Shown: positions 31,992-41,779, counted from the stretch's first letter. The stretch: 64,000 nt of DNA from Novosphingobium sp. (GCF_030699305.1 NZ_JAUYNB010000010.1:372001-436000), one strand, 5' to 3'. Program-made: numbers and translations. The notes: generated from the letters alone by a model not told the origin.

Positions 31992-33218
31992 ATGGCAACT
32001 GCCCCGAACCGCCCACTGACCCCGCTCGATGTCAGCCAGGACGCGCTCTATGTCGAGGATCGCTGGCGCGAACCGTTTGCGCAGCTGCGCGCCGAAATGC
32101 CGCTGTCGTGGCGGGAAGAAAGCCCGTTCGGATCATACTGGTCAGCGGTGACCCACGAACTGGTGCAGGAAGTGGAACTGCGCCACGATGTGTTCTCATC
32201 CCGCTGGGACATGGGCAACATCACCATTGCCGAGGCCGTGAACGGCGAAGGCTTTCCCAATTTCATCGCGCAGGACCCGCCGATCCACACCGCCCAGCGC
32301 CGCGTAATCGCCCCGGCCTTTTCACCCAGCCAGATGCTGAAGCTGGACAAACAAGTGCGCGAACGCACGAAAATGCTGATGGACGGCCTGCCGGTCGGCG
32401 AGCCGTTCGACTGGGTGGAGCGCGTCTCGATCCCGCAGACGCTGGGGATGCTGTGCATCCTGTTCGACATGCCGTTTGACGAATGGCGCGATATCAAACG
32501 CTGGTCCGACTGGGCCAGTTCGATCTCGGCCGAGAACCTGACCGAAGAATACCGGACGCAGTTCCTGGCACAAATGGGCGAGATGCTGGCCCGGTTCGAC
32601 CGCGAACTGGAGGACCGCCGGGGCAAGCCGCCGACCGACGACCTGCTCAGCCGGATGGTCCATTCCGAAGCGATGGGCCACATGGCGCCGATGGAGCGGA
32701 TCGCCAATATCGCGCTGCTGATCGTGGGCGGTAACGACACTACCCGCAATTCTATGTCCGCGCTGGTCGAGGCATTCGACAAGTATCCCGATCAGCTGGA
32801 GCGGCTCCGCGCTGACCGCACGCTGATCCCCAATGCCGCGCAGGAAATCATCCGCTGGCAAAGCCCGGTCACGCATATGCGCCGCACCGCGCTGGAAGAT
32901 ACCGAGCTGGGCGGGCAGACGATCCGCAAGGGCGAAAAGATCGTGATGTGGTACATTTCCGCCAACCGCGACGAGAGCGTGTTCCCGGATGCCGAACGCT
33001 TTGACGTGGGCCGCAGCAACGCGCGGCGTCACCTGGGGTTCGGCCACGGCATTCACCGCTGCGTCGGCGCAAAGCTGGCCGAAAACCAGCTGGCCACGCT
33101 GATTGGGGAAATCGTCGACCGCAAGATCCGGATCGTGCCGCAAGGCACACCGGATCGCCTGCCCAGTCCGTTCCTGCACGGCTTCACCGCCATGCCGGTG
33201 CGGATCGAGCCGCTGTAA
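31992..33218 (+). CDS. Cytochrome P450
   Basis: 408 residues, soluble bacterial P450. The oxygen-binding I-helix is LLIVGGNDTTRNS (about 240), the ExxR pair is in AQEIIRW (about 290), and the haem loop is FGHGIHRCVGAKLAE with the axial Cys near 355. Length fits class I bacterial P450s that need a ferredoxin and reductase, neither of which is encoded nearby. It is tightly coupled to the upstream FMO (four-base gap). Texture resembles the terpene/sterol/alkyl-oxidising CYPs common in sphingomonads, but the substrate is unknown. Confidence 0.95.
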   Translation: MATAPNRPLTPLDVSQDALYVEDRWREPFAQLRAEMPLSWREESPFGSYWSAVTHELVQEVELRHDVFSSRWDMGNITIAEAVNGEGFPNFIAQDPPIHTAQRRVIAPAFSPSQMLKLDKQVRERTKMLMDGLPVGEPFDWVERVSIPQTLGMLCILFDMPFDEWRDIKRWSDWASSISAENLTEEYRTQFLAQMGEMLARFDRELEDRRGKPPTDDLLSRMVHSEAMGHMAPMERIANIALLIVGGNDTTRNSMSALVEAFDKYPDQLERLRADRTLIPNAAQEIIRWQSPVTHMRRTALEDTELGGQTIRKGEKIVMWYISANRDESVFPDAERFDVGRSNARRHLGFGHGIHRCVGAKLAENQLATLIGEIVDRKIRIVPQGTPDRLPSPFLHGFTAMPVRIEPL

Positions 33219-33247
33219 ACGAGCGCTTCGCGGCACCTTGCCGGGCT

Positions 33248-33273
33248 GAGGCCCCCGCTTGCGCGGGGGCCTC
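33248..33273. terminator. Strong GC hairpin after the P450 gene
   Basis: GAGGCCCCCGC and GCGGGGGCCTC form an 11-bp perfect stem with loop TTGC, followed by AATTACTT on the plus strand. It sits 30 bases after the P450 stop and before the convergent DUF885 gene; a factor-independent or bidirectional terminator is likely. Confidence 0.75.
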
Positions 33274-33294
33274 AATTACTTACTTCCCAGTTAC

Positions 33295-35121
33295 TTACTT
33301 CGCAGCCTTGACCGCCTTGATCCACGTCTTGATCTTTGCTTCCAGTACCGGCAGCGGCAGCGCGCCGGTGTTCAGCACCTGATCGTGGAATTCGCGGATG
33401 TCGAACTTGGTTCCGAGCTGTGCTTCGGCCTGCTTGCGCAGCCGCTGGATCGTCAGCGCGCCGATCTTGTAGGCCAGCGCCTGACTGGGAATCGCGATAT
33501 AGCGTTCGACTTCGGCGGTGGCGTCGGTTTTGCCCATGCTGGAATTGGCCAGCATGTAGGCAATCGCAGAATCGCGGCTCCAGCCCTTGGAATGAAGGCC
33601 GGTATCGACCACCAGCCGCATTGCGCGGAGCATTTCATCGTCGAGCGTGCCCATCCGCGCATAGGGGTCCTTGTAGAACCCCATCTCGTAACCCAGCGTT
33701 TCGGAATAGAGCGCCCAGCCTTCGACATAGGCAGTGTTGCCGCCGAACCGCATGAACGCGGGCAGCGCGGTGTTTTCCTGGGCCAGACTGATCTGGAAGT
33801 GATGCCCCGGTGCGCCTTCGTGCAGGTACAGCGTCACTTCGCCCGGCGTGGTCCGGCTGGGCAGGTCATAGGCGTTGAAATAGAACGTGCCGGGGCGGCT
33901 GCCATCGGGCGTGCCCTGTTGATATGAACCACCGGCCTCGAACTTCTCGCGGAACTCTTCATAGGGGCGGATCTGCAGTGGCGATTTGGGCAGGACCTTG
34001 AAATAGTTGCCGACCTGCGCGTCCACCAGCTTGCCGATATCGTAATAGCGCTGGGTCAGCGCTTCGCGGCTTTCCCGCTTGAACTGCGGATCGGTGCGGA
34101 TGAAGTTGAAGAATTCAGGCAGGGTGCCCTTGAAGCCAACCTCGGCTTTCACCTTTTCCATCTCGGTCAGGATGCGCTTCACTTCCGACAGGCCCAGCTT
34201 GTGGATCGCGGCGGGCTTCATCGGCAGGGTCGTGGTGTTGGCGATCTGCTGGTCATACAGCTTCACGCCGCCCTTCATCTGCGACAGGCCAAAGCTGTCG
34301 CGGGCGCTGGCGAGGTAATCGTTCTTCAGATAATCGCGCAGGCGCGCGTTGGCGGGATAGACCTGCTCGGCGATCACCTTGCGATATTCGGCGGTCAGCC
34401 GGTCCTTGTCCGCCGGGGTGAAGCTGTCGGGGAACTTCTTCACCGGTTCCCAGAACGGCGATTCCTCGACCGGGGCTTTCAGCTGGGTATCGAGCTGCTC
34501 GATCACGTTGCGGATCGTCATTTTCGTCTCGACGACGCCAGTCTTCTGGCCTTCCCTGAACTTGGCGATCGAACGATCCATCAGCCGGACGTAGTCGGCG
34601 TGGCGCTTCAGGTTGTTTTCGTAGTCGGTCACCGTGTTGAACGGGATGCCGGTCTTGCCGCTGGCCAGCGTCGGATAGAACGTGTGGAACCCGAAGAAGT
34701 GGTTGATCGGGCGCACTTCGGTCAGCGCGAGGATTTCGGGGGTCAGGCCCTTCAGCATTTCGCCGCGGTCGTGTTTGAACACGTCATAGGCAATCTGGTC
34801 GGTCGCGGACAGCTTGGCGCGGTCGATCCGGCCGAGCTGCGCCAGTTCATCGGTAGCCGCGGCGCGTTCGGCGTCGTTGTATTCCGGCGTCAGGTAATCA
34901 CCCAGCCGGTCGGCATAGCGCATATCGCCGCGGAACAGCGCGCCGATCGGGTTGCGCTTCATGCTGGCTTCGTCGGATGCGGCGAACAGTGCGAACAGCT
35001 TTTCATGGCCGGTTTGGGCAGGAACGGTGGCAGCGGGTGCTTCGGCCGTCTGGGCAAGCACAGGCAGCGGCGCGGCGGCGGCCAGCAGGGCGGCGAGCAG
35101 CACGGGGCGGAACTGGGTCAT
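33295..35121 (-). CDS. Exported DUF885 family protein (metallopeptidase-like)
   Basis: 608 residues with signal peptide (VLLAALLAAAAPLPVLAQ). The zinc-binding HEGAPGHH motif occurs in VTLYLHEGAPGHHFQISLAQ (about residue 430), followed by YVEGWALYSE with the third ligand Glu region, as in gluzincin-type DUF885 proteins. These are periplasmic, abundant in sphingomonads and Xanthomonas, and their peptides or substrates are not established. The TAA stop lies in a run of near-identical TTACTTACTT repeats. ATG at 35121. Confidence 0.88.
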   Translation of the reverse strand: MTQFRPVLLAALLAAAAPLPVLAQTAEAPAATVPAQTGHEKLFALFAASDEASMKRNPIGALFRGDMRYADRLGDYLTPEYNDAERAAATDELAQLGRIDRAKLSATDQIAYDVFKHDRGEMLKGLTPEILALTEVRPINHFFGFHTFYPTLASGKTGIPFNTVTDYENNLKRHADYVRLMDRSIAKFREGQKTGVVETKMTIRNVIEQLDTQLKAPVEESPFWEPVKKFPDSFTPADKDRLTAEYRKVIAEQVYPANARLRDYLKNDYLASARDSFGLSQMKGGVKLYDQQIANTTTLPMKPAAIHKLGLSEVKRILTEMEKVKAEVGFKGTLPEFFNFIRTDPQFKRESREALTQRYYDIGKLVDAQVGNYFKVLPKSPLQIRPYEEFREKFEAGGSYQQGTPDGSRPGTFYFNAYDLPSRTTPGEVTLYLHEGAPGHHFQISLAQENTALPAFMRFGGNTAYVEGWALYSETLGYEMGFYKDPYARMGTLDDEMLRAMRLVVDTGLHSKGWSRDSAIAYMLANSSMGKTDATAEVERYIAIPSQALAYKIGALTIQRLRKQAEAQLGTKFDIREFHDQVLNTGALPLPVLEAKIKTWIKAVKAAK

Positions 35122-35147
35122 AAATCGAAACTTTCCTGATCGGGACT

Positions 35148-35173
35148 AACTGTATTGTGCATATAACACAGTT
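35148..35173. promoter_or_regulatory. Imperfect palindrome upstream of the DUF885 gene
   Basis: AACTGT and ACAGTT flank an AT-rich centre (TATTGTGCATATAACA core) 27-52 bases upstream of the DUF885 ATG. It could be an operator or overlap the core promoter. Only the sequence symmetry supports it. Confidence 0.3.
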
Positions 35174-35386
35174 GGCGCTGCTGGCAAGGATGCCGCGTTG
35201 ACGGTGCTTAACTCACGCGCGCGGCGCGGGCAGCAATGGTCGATGAACCGCGTCCCCGCTTCGATGGACGCGCGCAATTGCCGGGGGCAATTCAGCTTTC
35301 CGCAAGGCGCGATGCTTGAAGGCAGGGGCGGTAGCAGGCAAAAGATGGCCTGAGCGAAGTTTCGGGCCGACTGGCCGATGGAGTTG

Positions 35387-36820
35387 ATGATGCAGGTTGC
35401 GGGGCAGTTTAAGGCCAGGGATGGCCGGGTGCGCGAAGCGGGCCGGACCCTTATGATGATTTCGCTGCTGCTGGGTGCCAGCGCGGCGGTTGCCCAATCA
35501 GCCGGAGCACCGGAAAATATCCTGCCCACCCCGGCGCCGACACCGGTTCCTGCGCCGACCCAGCCCGCTGTTCCAACCATCCCGGCGCTGCCGGTTGCGG
35601 TGCCGACCGATGCAGCAGCCCCGGCATTGCCCGTGGGTCCGGTGATCGAACCGGTGATGAGCTGGACCACGGCCAACGCGCAGGCGCTGGTTGGCGTGAT
35701 TGAACAGCTCGATGCCCATGGACTGGTCCCGGCGGATTACCAGCTGACCGAGCTGCGCGCCGCGATTGCTGCCGGTCCCGGCGCGGCGCTGGATGCGCAG
35801 GCGAGCCGCAGTTTCACCTGGCTGGTCGAGGATATGCGCGATGGCCGCACCCGGATGGACGCGCGCATCCAGTGGTTTGTGGTCGATCCCGATGTGGACG
35901 CCTCGCCCACCGAAGCGATCATGACGCAGGCCCTCGCCAGCGGTGACATTGCGGGCGTGGTCGAAGCGCTGGCCCCGGCCCATCCCGATTATGCCGTGCT
36001 GAAAGCCACGCTGGCCGTGACCCCGGCCGCGAACAAGGCAACCCGCAATACGCTGCGCGTCAATCTGGACCGCTGGCGGTGGCTGCCGCGCGATCTGGGC
36101 AAGGCCTATCTGCTGACCAACGTGCCAGAGTTCCAGCTGCGCCTGACGGTCGATAACGAGATCATCCGCAGCTATCGCACGATTGTCGGCAAGCCGGGCC
36201 GCACCGCCACGCCGCAGCTGGCCGAAATCGTGCGGGGGGTTATTTTCAATCCCACCTGGACCGTGCCGCAATCGATCGTGAAGGGTGAAGGGCTGGGCGC
36301 GCAACTGCTGGCCAACCCGGCCCGCGCCGTGCGCGAAAACTACAAGGTGACCAAGGCCAAGGATGGCACGATCTATGTCGTCCAGCAGCCGGGGCCGAAG
36401 AACGCGCTGGGCCTGATGAAGCTCGACATGCCGAACGAGCATGCGATCTTCCTGCATGACACGCCCGGTCGGCACTTGTTCAACCAATCCGCCCGCGCGC
36501 TCAGCCATGGGTGCATCCGCACCGAACGGGCGCTGGAACTGGCGATCACGATGGGCATTCTGGGCGGTGGGCTGAGCAAGGAGCAGGCGGTCGAAATCGT
36601 CAAGTCGGCCCAGTACACCAACGTGCCGATGATCCGGACATTCCCCGTTTACCTGACCTATTTCACCATGGCGTCGGACATTTCGGGCACGCTGGGCCAG
36701 TTTGCCGACCTGTATGGCCGCGACGCGCCGGTTGTGGCGGCGCTGAATGCCCCGCGCAAGGCCTGGGACGGCAAGCGCAAAAGCACCGAGGCGTTTATCA
36801 AGCTGGACAACCCGCTGTAA
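35387..36820 (+). CDS. L,D-transpeptidase, YcbB/LdtD type
   Basis: 477 residues. An N-terminal hydrophobic segment (MMISLLLGASAAVAQ, about 25 residues in) is followed by a Pro/Ala/Thr-rich linker (PTPAPTPVPAPTQPAVP) and a scaffold region. VNLDRWRWLPRDLGKAYLLTNVPEFQL and IFNPTWTVPQSIV are typical of YcbB. The YkuD catalytic motif is HDTPGRHLFNQSARALSHGC followed by IR, with the nucleophile Cys. It would make 3-3 peptidoglycan cross-links in the periplasm. The start is one of several ATGs (35378, 35387, 35390) near a GGAG. It converges on a second L,D-transpeptidase-type gene. Confidence 0.9.
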   Translation: MMQVAGQFKARDGRVREAGRTLMMISLLLGASAAVAQSAGAPENILPTPAPTPVPAPTQPAVPTIPALPVAVPTDAAAPALPVGPVIEPVMSWTTANAQALVGVIEQLDAHGLVPADYQLTELRAAIAAGPGAALDAQASRSFTWLVEDMRDGRTRMDARIQWFVVDPDVDASPTEAIMTQALASGDIAGVVEALAPAHPDYAVLKATLAVTPAANKATRNTLRVNLDRWRWLPRDLGKAYLLTNVPEFQLRLTVDNEIIRSYRTIVGKPGRTATPQLAEIVRGVIFNPTWTVPQSIVKGEGLGAQLLANPARAVRENYKVTKAKDGTIYVVQQPGPKNALGLMKLDMPNEHAIFLHDTPGRHLFNQSARALSHGCIRTERALELAITMGILGGGLSKEQAVEIVKSAQYTNVPMIRTFPVYLTYFTMASDISGTLGQFADLYGRDAPVVAALNAPRKAWDGKRKSTEAFIKLDNPL

Positions 36821-36866
36821 CCAGCATGCCGGGCGGGGCCGTGCCTTGCCCGGTCAGGTTATCCGG

Positions 36867-37574
36867 TCAGGCGATATCGATCCGGTCGGCAAACAGCAGG
36901 CGACCGCCGGAGAGGTGCCACAGCGCCTCGTTGAACTGATCGGGCGCCATCGCAAAGCAGCCTTCGCTGCGCCCCAGCTTGCCCTGTTTCGAAATCCACG
37001 TGGGCGAGGCGTAAGTCGCCGGGTGCATCACGATCGCGCGGTCCAGCGCGTTCGAATTGTCGTGATCCAGCCCTTCCAGCCGGATCGAGGTGCCATACTT
37101 GCCCTTGTACCATTCGCAGGTCAGGTACGCCCCGCGCGAGGTCGCTTCCGAACCCGGCACGTTGGAGAAGTCCTGCAGGAACCCGCTGTGATCGCGGTCC
37201 GATCCGCGTCCGTGGCTGACGTAGAACGATCGGATATCGCCGCGTTCCAGGTTCACGAAATGGAACCGGGGCAGGCTGGACGGGCGGGCGAAATCGGAAA
37301 TGCCGACGATGTCATGCCGCCACACGGCAGTCCCGGCGCGTTCCAGTTCGCGCTTGGCGGTTTCCATCAGCTTGCGGTCATAGGCCGGGTTGGAGGCAAC
37401 AGTGGTAGGCAGCACCGGTTCAACCGGAACAGCCGGGACCGGCGGGGCCACGCCCATTGCGGAATCGAATGCATCACCCAGCGACTGCGCCAGCGCGCGG
37501 CCCGGCATGGCCAGCACTGCGCCCACGGCCAGCGACCCCCGGATCAGACTGCGTCGATTAAGCGGCTGCGACAT
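36867..37574 (-). CDS. Murein L,D-transpeptidase catalytic domain protein (YkuD_2)
   Basis: 235 residues. The N-terminus NRRSLIRGSLAVGAVLAMPG looks like a Tat-type or long Sec signal. The C-terminal domain has FHFVNLERGDIRSFYVSHG, GSDRDHSGF, RGAYLTCEWYKGKYGTSIRL and KLGRSEGCFAM, where S-x-G-C provides the catalytic Cys of the YkuD_2 family. Likely periplasmic peptidoglycan enzyme. It converges with the YcbB-type gene 46 bases away. ATG at 37574 is preferred over an unsupported upstream extension. Confidence 0.82.
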   Translation of the reverse strand: MSQPLNRRSLIRGSLAVGAVLAMPGRALAQSLGDAFDSAMGVAPPVPAVPVEPVLPTTVASNPAYDRKLMETAKRELERAGTAVWRHDIVGISDFARPSSLPRFHFVNLERGDIRSFYVSHGRGSDRDHSGFLQDFSNVPGSEATSRGAYLTCEWYKGKYGTSIRLEGLDHDNSNALDRAIVMHPATYASPTWISKQGKLGRSEGCFAMAPDQFNEALWHLSGGRLLFADRIDIA

Positions 37575-37615
37575 AGGCACTGTGGATAACCCAAAGCGCG
37601 GCGAGTCGCCAAGCC

Positions 37616-38113
37616 TCAATCGGCAGAACCGCGCGCAGCAGCGCCAAGCCGTGTGAGAGCGGCGCCATCCATCCGCATCACGGTCCACCCGTCCATCGAG
37701 CGCGCGCCCAGCGCCTGATAGAACCCGATGGCGGGCGCGTTCCAGTCCAGCACCGACCATTCCAGCCGCGCGCAGTCCCGCTCAACCGCCAGCGCGGCCA
37801 GATGCGCCAGCAGCGCCTTGCCCAGCCCGGACCCACGCGCCGAAGGCCGCACGAACAGGTCTTCCAGATAAATCCCCGGCCGCCCTTCAAAGGTCGAGAA
37901 GTTGTGAAAGAACAGCGCGAACCCCTGCGGAATGCCGCTGAGCTCGCCGATCACCACTTCGGCATAGGGCCGCGCGCCGAACAGCTTGGCTGCCAGCACG
38001 GCTTCGTCAAAGCGCACTTCGTGGGCCAGCTTTTCATATTCGGCCAGTTCGCGGATCAGTTCCGCGATCAGTGGCAGGTCGGCAAGGGTTGCGGGACGGA
38101 TCGAAAGGGTCAT
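37616..38113 (-). CDS. GNAT acetyltransferase (diamine acetyltransferase-like)
   Basis: 165 residues. IRPATLADLPLIAELIRELAEYEKL opening, IYLEDLFVRPSARGSGLGKALL (acetyl-CoA loop, R-G-x-G-x-G/K) and RLEWSVLDWNAPAIGFYQALGA are close to SSAT-type polyamine acetyltransferases. Substrate is inferred only. The ATG at 38113 overlaps the stop of the upstream EamA gene (ATGA), so the two are translationally coupled. Confidence 0.88.
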   Translation of the reverse strand: MTLSIRPATLADLPLIAELIRELAEYEKLAHEVRFDEAVLAAKLFGARPYAEVVIGELSGIPQGFALFFHNFSTFEGRPGIYLEDLFVRPSARGSGLGKALLAHLAALAVERDCARLEWSVLDWNAPAIGFYQALGARSMDGWTVMRMDGAALTRLGAAARGSAD

Positions 38114-39024
38114 GCAGGTTTTCTCCCGGCCAGAAATTTCACCGCCAGTCGCGGCCACAGGATACCAAGGGTCAGGCCCGCCATGACCAGCGCGAACGCG
38201 GTCAGCTTCCAGCCGGGCAGCGCCTCACCCATCCACAGCGCCGACGCGCCAAGGCCGAACACCGGCACCAGCAGCGACAGCGGCGCAACGCTGGCAGCGG
38301 GATAGCGGCCCAGCAGCCAGCCCCACGCGCCATAACCAAACATCGTGTTGCCCACCGCCTGCCATGCCACCGCTGCCCAGGTCATGCCATCGGCGTTCGC
38401 GATCCCGGTAGAGATCGCGCCCCAGCCTTCGGTCAGCAGCGCCAGCGCCAGCAGCGGCGGCACCGCGAACACGCTGGACCAGACGACATAGGCCAGCATG
38501 TTGACCGGCCCCGCAGCGCGCGAGGTCATGTTGCCCAGCGCCCAGCACAGCGCCGCCCCGACGACCAGCGCCAGCCCCAGCGGGGTGGCGCTGCCGTCGG
38601 TGTGCAGCGCGATAATCGCCAACCCGCCCACCGCCAGCGCCAGCGCGGCGATCTGGAACGGGGCAACCCGCTCCCCGGTCAGCCGCATCGACAAGGCGAT
38701 GGTAAAGAACGCCTGAGTCTGCACCACCAGTGAAGCCAGGCCCGGCGTGATATCCGCGCGCATCGCGGTGAACAGCAGGCCAAACTGCCCGGCCCCAATC
38801 AGCACGCCATAGGTCGCCAGATTGCGCCACGACACCGCCGGACGCGGGATAAACAACGCCAGCGGCAGAAACGCGAAGGTAAACCGCAGCGCTGCCAGCG
38901 TCAGCGGCGGCAAGTGCGCCAGCGCCAGCTTGATCACGACGAAATTGGTGCCCCAAACCGCCATCACGGTCAGCGCCAGCAGCAAGTGCAGCGGCGGCAG
39001 GACAGAACGGTTGGCGGCAGTCAT
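38110..39024 (-). CDS. EamA/DMT family transporter
   Basis: 304 residues, ten predicted membrane helices in two EamA repeats: LALTVMAVWGTNFVVIKLAL with LAALRFTFAFLPLALF at the start, and PASVAPLSLLVPVFGLGASALWMGEALPGWKL near the end of the second repeat. Drug/metabolite transporter superfamily; often amino-acid or metabolite exporters. Coupled to the downstream GNAT gene. Confidence 0.9.
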   Translation of the reverse strand: MTAANRSVLPPLHLLLALTVMAVWGTNFVVIKLALAHLPPLTLAALRFTFAFLPLALFIPRPAVSWRNLATYGVLIGAGQFGLLFTAMRADITPGLASLVVQTQAFFTIALSMRLTGERVAPFQIAALALAVGGLAIIALHTDGSATPLGLALVVGAALCWALGNMTSRAAGPVNMLAYVVWSSVFAVPPLLALALLTEGWGAISTGIANADGMTWAAVAWQAVGNTMFGYGAWGWLLGRYPAASVAPLSLLVPVFGLGASALWMGEALPGWKLTAFALVMAGLTLGILWPRLAVKFLAGRKPA

Positions 39025-39055
39025 GTGCGGGCCTTAGCGCGCCGCTGCGGCGCTG

Positions 39056-39556
39056 TCAGTGGCGGATTACCATCTCGTCGCCCTGCAATTCGACTTTGCC
39101 GAGCTTGCCCAGCACGCTTTGGCCCAGCAGGTTCACCCCCAGCCCGCGCACGACCACGGCGGGCACCTGGGTGAACTCCGTCTCGCCCAGCGCCAATGTA
39201 TCGAGCATGACGCGCGCGCCATAGCCGGGGCCGGACGCGGTTTGCAGCATCGGCACGAAGCTGTCGGGATCGACGCTGATCCCCAGCGCTTCGGCGTCCT
39301 CCTCGGTCAGGGCGACCATGTCGGCCCCGGTATCGACGAGGAACCGGGTGTCCTGCCCGTTGACCAGTGCAGTGGTGTGGAACTGGCCGGACGAATCGCG
39401 GCGGATGACGGTGACATAGGCGCTGCCCGCGCTGTCGCTATCCGTCGCCGCGCGGGCCTGCGCGACCGGCGCGTTCGCGTCTGGCCGGGGCACGACCAAG
39501 GCAAGCAGTGCCATCAGGCCGATGGCGGACAGGGCAATGGCCAGAAGCCGGTACAT
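39056..39556 (-). CDS. Retropepsin-like aspartic protease (TIGR02281-type)
   Basis: 166 residues. An N-terminal membrane helix (LLAIALSAIGLMALLALVVP) is followed by a single retropepsin-like domain: FHTTALVNGQDTRFLVDTGADMVALTEEDAEALGI has the catalytic D-T-G, and NLLGQSVLGKLGKVELQGDEMVI matches the second conserved block. Membrane-tethered, probably periplasmic and dimeric as other single-domain family members are. Substrates are unknown. Confidence 0.85.
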   Translation of the reverse strand: MYRLLAIALSAIGLMALLALVVPRPDANAPVAQARAATDSDSAGSAYVTVIRRDSSGQFHTTALVNGQDTRFLVDTGADMVALTEEDAEALGISVDPDSFVPMLQTASGPGYGARVMLDTLALGETEFTQVPAVVVRGLGVNLLGQSVLGKLGKVELQGDEMVIRH

Positions 39557-39606
39557 TCCCCCGGCATATCAGGCAGATATTACCGCTTTGCGAACGACTG
39601 GCCTGC

Positions 39607-40746
39607 CTAGGCCGTCTTGCCGTGCAGGCTATCCATGCTGGGAACGGTGCCGCTCTCAATCTCGGCCGCCTTTTCCTCGACGAGCCGGACGATGTGGTCG
39701 ATCATCCCATCGTCCTGGACATGGTGATCGGTAACCCCGCGCAGATAGACCATGTGCTTGCCGTTGCCGCCGCCGGTCACGCCAATGTCGGTCTCACGTG
39801 CTTCGCCCGGGCCATTGACCACGCAGCCCAGCACCGACAGGCTCATCGGCGTCTTGATATGGCCAAGCGCCTCTTCCAGCTTCTGGACGGTGCGGATGAC
39901 GTCGAAGCCCTGCCGCGCGCAGCTGGGGCAGGAAACGACCCGGACACCGCGGGTGCGCAGGCCCAGGCTTTTGAGGATTTCATAGCCGACGCGCACTTCT
40001 TCTTCGGGCTCGGCGGACAGCGAGACGCGGATGGTATCGCCGATCCCGGCCCACAGCAGGTTGCCGATGCCGATGGAGGATTTCACCGTCCCGCCGATCA
40101 GCCCGCCCGCTTCGGTAATGCCCAGATGCAGCGGGCAATCGACCGCGTCGGCCAGCCCCATATAGGCCGCGACCGCCAGGAACACGTCGCTGGCCTTCAC
40201 CGCCACCTTGTATTCGTGGAAATCGTGATCCTGCAGCAGCTTGATATGATCGAGCGCGCTTTCGACCAGCGCCTCGGGGCAGGGTTCGCCGTATTTTTCC
40301 AGCAGGTCTTTCTCAAGGCTGCCCGCGTTCACCCCGATCCGGATCGCGCAGCCGTTGGCCTTGGCCGCGCGGACCACTTCGGCGACGCGGCTCGCCGAAC
40401 CGATGTTGCCGGGATTGATCCGCAGGCAGGCCGCGCCCGCATCGGCGGCTTCCAGCGCGCGCTTGTAGTGGAAATGGATGTCCGCGATCAGGGGCACGCG
40501 CGCGGCCCTGGCGATCTGGCGGAAGGCGGCGGTGCTGTCCTCGTCCGGGCAGGACACGCGGATCAGGTCGGCCCCGGCTTCCTCGCAGCGGCGGATCTGG
40601 TCAATCGTCGCCACCGCGTCGGACGTCAGCGTGTTGGTCATGGTCTGCACCGTGATCGGCGCATCACCGCCGACGGGGACGGCGCCCACCATGATCTGCC
40701 GGGACGTGCGCCGCGCGATATCGCGCCAGGGTCTGATCGATGACAT
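39607..40746 (-). CDS. ispG: 4-hydroxy-3-methylbut-2-enyl-diphosphate synthase
   Basis: 379 residues. A 4Fe-4S enzyme of the MEP isoprenoid pathway making HMBPP from MEc[41 protein letters not shown] and IGVNAGSLE mark the TIM barrel; [11 protein letters not shown] and [11 protein letters not shown] supply the three cluster cysteines and the conserved NGPGE. The product feeds the carotenoid pathway whose crt genes lie 10 kb away. ATG at 40746. Confidence 0.97.
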   Translation of the reverse strand: MSSIRPWRDIARRTSRQIMVGAVPVGGDAPITVQTMTNTLTSDAVATIDQIRRCEEAGADLIRVSCPDEDSTAAFRQIARAARVPLIADIHFHYKRALEAADAGAACLRINPGNIGSASRVAEVVRAAKANGCAIRIGVNAGSLEKDLLEKYGEPCPEALVESALDHIKLLQDHDFHEYKVAVKASDVFLAVAAYMGLADAVDCPLHLGITEAGGLIGGTVKSSIGIGNLLWAGIGDTIRVSLSAEPEEEVRVGYEILKSLGLRTRGVRVVSCPSCARQGFDVIRTVQKLEEALGHIKTPMSLSVLGCVVNGPGEARETDIGVTGGGNGKHMVYLRGVTDHHVQDDGMIDHIVRLVEEKAAEIESGTVPSMDSLHGKTA

Positions 40747-40790
40747 GGGCGCGATATAGGTTGCGCAGCGGCTTCGCGCAAACGGGGAGT

Positions 40791-41315
40791 TCAGACCTGG
40801 AACACCTGCGCGAACAGGAATTCCGGATCGATGTGATCGCCCACCCGGAACGTGATGTCGGCCACCTTGTCGAACCCGTACCGGCGATAGAACCGGTGCG
40901 CCCCGTCGTTATAGGCATAGACCGAAATCTGCACTTCATCGGCGGCCCGTGCGGCAAATTCACCCATTGCCCAGTCCATCAGCGCCCCGCCGATGCCCAT
41001 ACCGGTTGCATCCGGATCGGTGTAGAGCTGCTTCAGCTCCATCACGTTGGACCCGCGCGCATGGTCGGGAAAGCCGCAGGTCAGGCCGATCTTGCAATAC
41101 CCCACCAGCCGCCCGCTGGCCTCGGCCAGACGGTAGATTCGCGCCGGGTCAGCCAGTTCCGCCGCGATGGCCGCTTCGGACAGGCATTCGGCCAGGAACG
41201 CGTTGAGGTTTTCGGCGCTGTAGAGCTGTCCGAACTTGGCGATGAAACTGTCGGTCGCCAGCCGCGACAGCGCCGGAATATCGGCCGGAGTGGCGGCGCG
41301 CAGGATAAGTTCCAT
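40791..41315 (-). CDS. GNAT N-acetyltransferase
   Basis: 174 residues. [20 protein letters not shown] opening, [26 protein letters not shown] (acetyl-CoA loop) and [22 protein letters not shown] are standard GNAT features; the central ELKQLYTDP resembles the RimI-like/YjaB group. Its ATG overlaps the stop of the upstream GNAT gene by one base (TGATG), so the pair is coupled. Substrate unknown. Confidence 0.88.
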   Translation of the reverse strand: MELILRAATPADIPALSRLATDSFIAKFGQLYSAENLNAFLAECLSEAAIAAELADPARIYRLAEASGRLVGYCKIGLTCGFPDHARGSNVMELKQLYTDPDATGMGIGGALMDWAMGEFAARAADEVQISVYAYNDGAHRFYRRYGFDKVADITFRVGDHIDPEFLFAQVFQV

Positions 41316-41779
41316 CACAGTTCCCTGGTCATGCAGATGCTGAAATCGTCGGCGACGTAATCGCCGAAGGGTTCGCATTCGCGGAAACCGTTCGCTTCGT
41401 AAAGCCTGCGCGCGGGCAGGAACGGATCGGCCCGCCCGGTTTCCAGACTGACGCGGGTATAGCCGCGCGCCCGCGCCACGCCCAGCAGGTGTTCCAGTAT
41501 CGCCCGCCCCGCTCCCTGCCCGCGATAGGCCGGATCGGCGCGCATCGATTTCAGTTCACCGTGGTGCGCGTCGAGCTGCTTGATCGCGCCGCACGCGGCC
41601 AGCCGGTCACCGTCCCACGCGGTATAAAACGTCACGTCGGGCGCGCGCAGCCGCTCGATCGGCATGGCATGGACACTGCACACGGGCGACCACTGGTGCA
41701 TTTCCGACAGGTGCAGCCGCAGCAATGCGGCAATCCCGGCCCCGGTCAGATCGTCTTCGCGAATGGAATATTCTTTCAT
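41315..41779 (-). CDS. GNAT N-acetyltransferase
   Basis: 154 residues. MKEYSIREDDLTGAGIAALLRLHLSEM, CGAIKQLDAHHGELKSMRADPAYRGQGAGRAILEHLL and SLETGRADPFLPARRLYEANGF are close to the YsnE/PhnO-type GNATs. It is coupled to the following GNAT gene and starts 14 bases from the divergent isoaspartyl peptidase ORF. Confidence 0.88.
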   Translation of the reverse strand: MKEYSIREDDLTGAGIAALLRLHLSEMHQWSPVCSVHAMPIERLRAPDVTFYTAWDGDRLAACGAIKQLDAHHGELKSMRADPAYRGQGAGRAILEHLLGVARARGYTRVSLETGRADPFLPARRLYEANGFRECEPFGDYVADDFSICMTREL

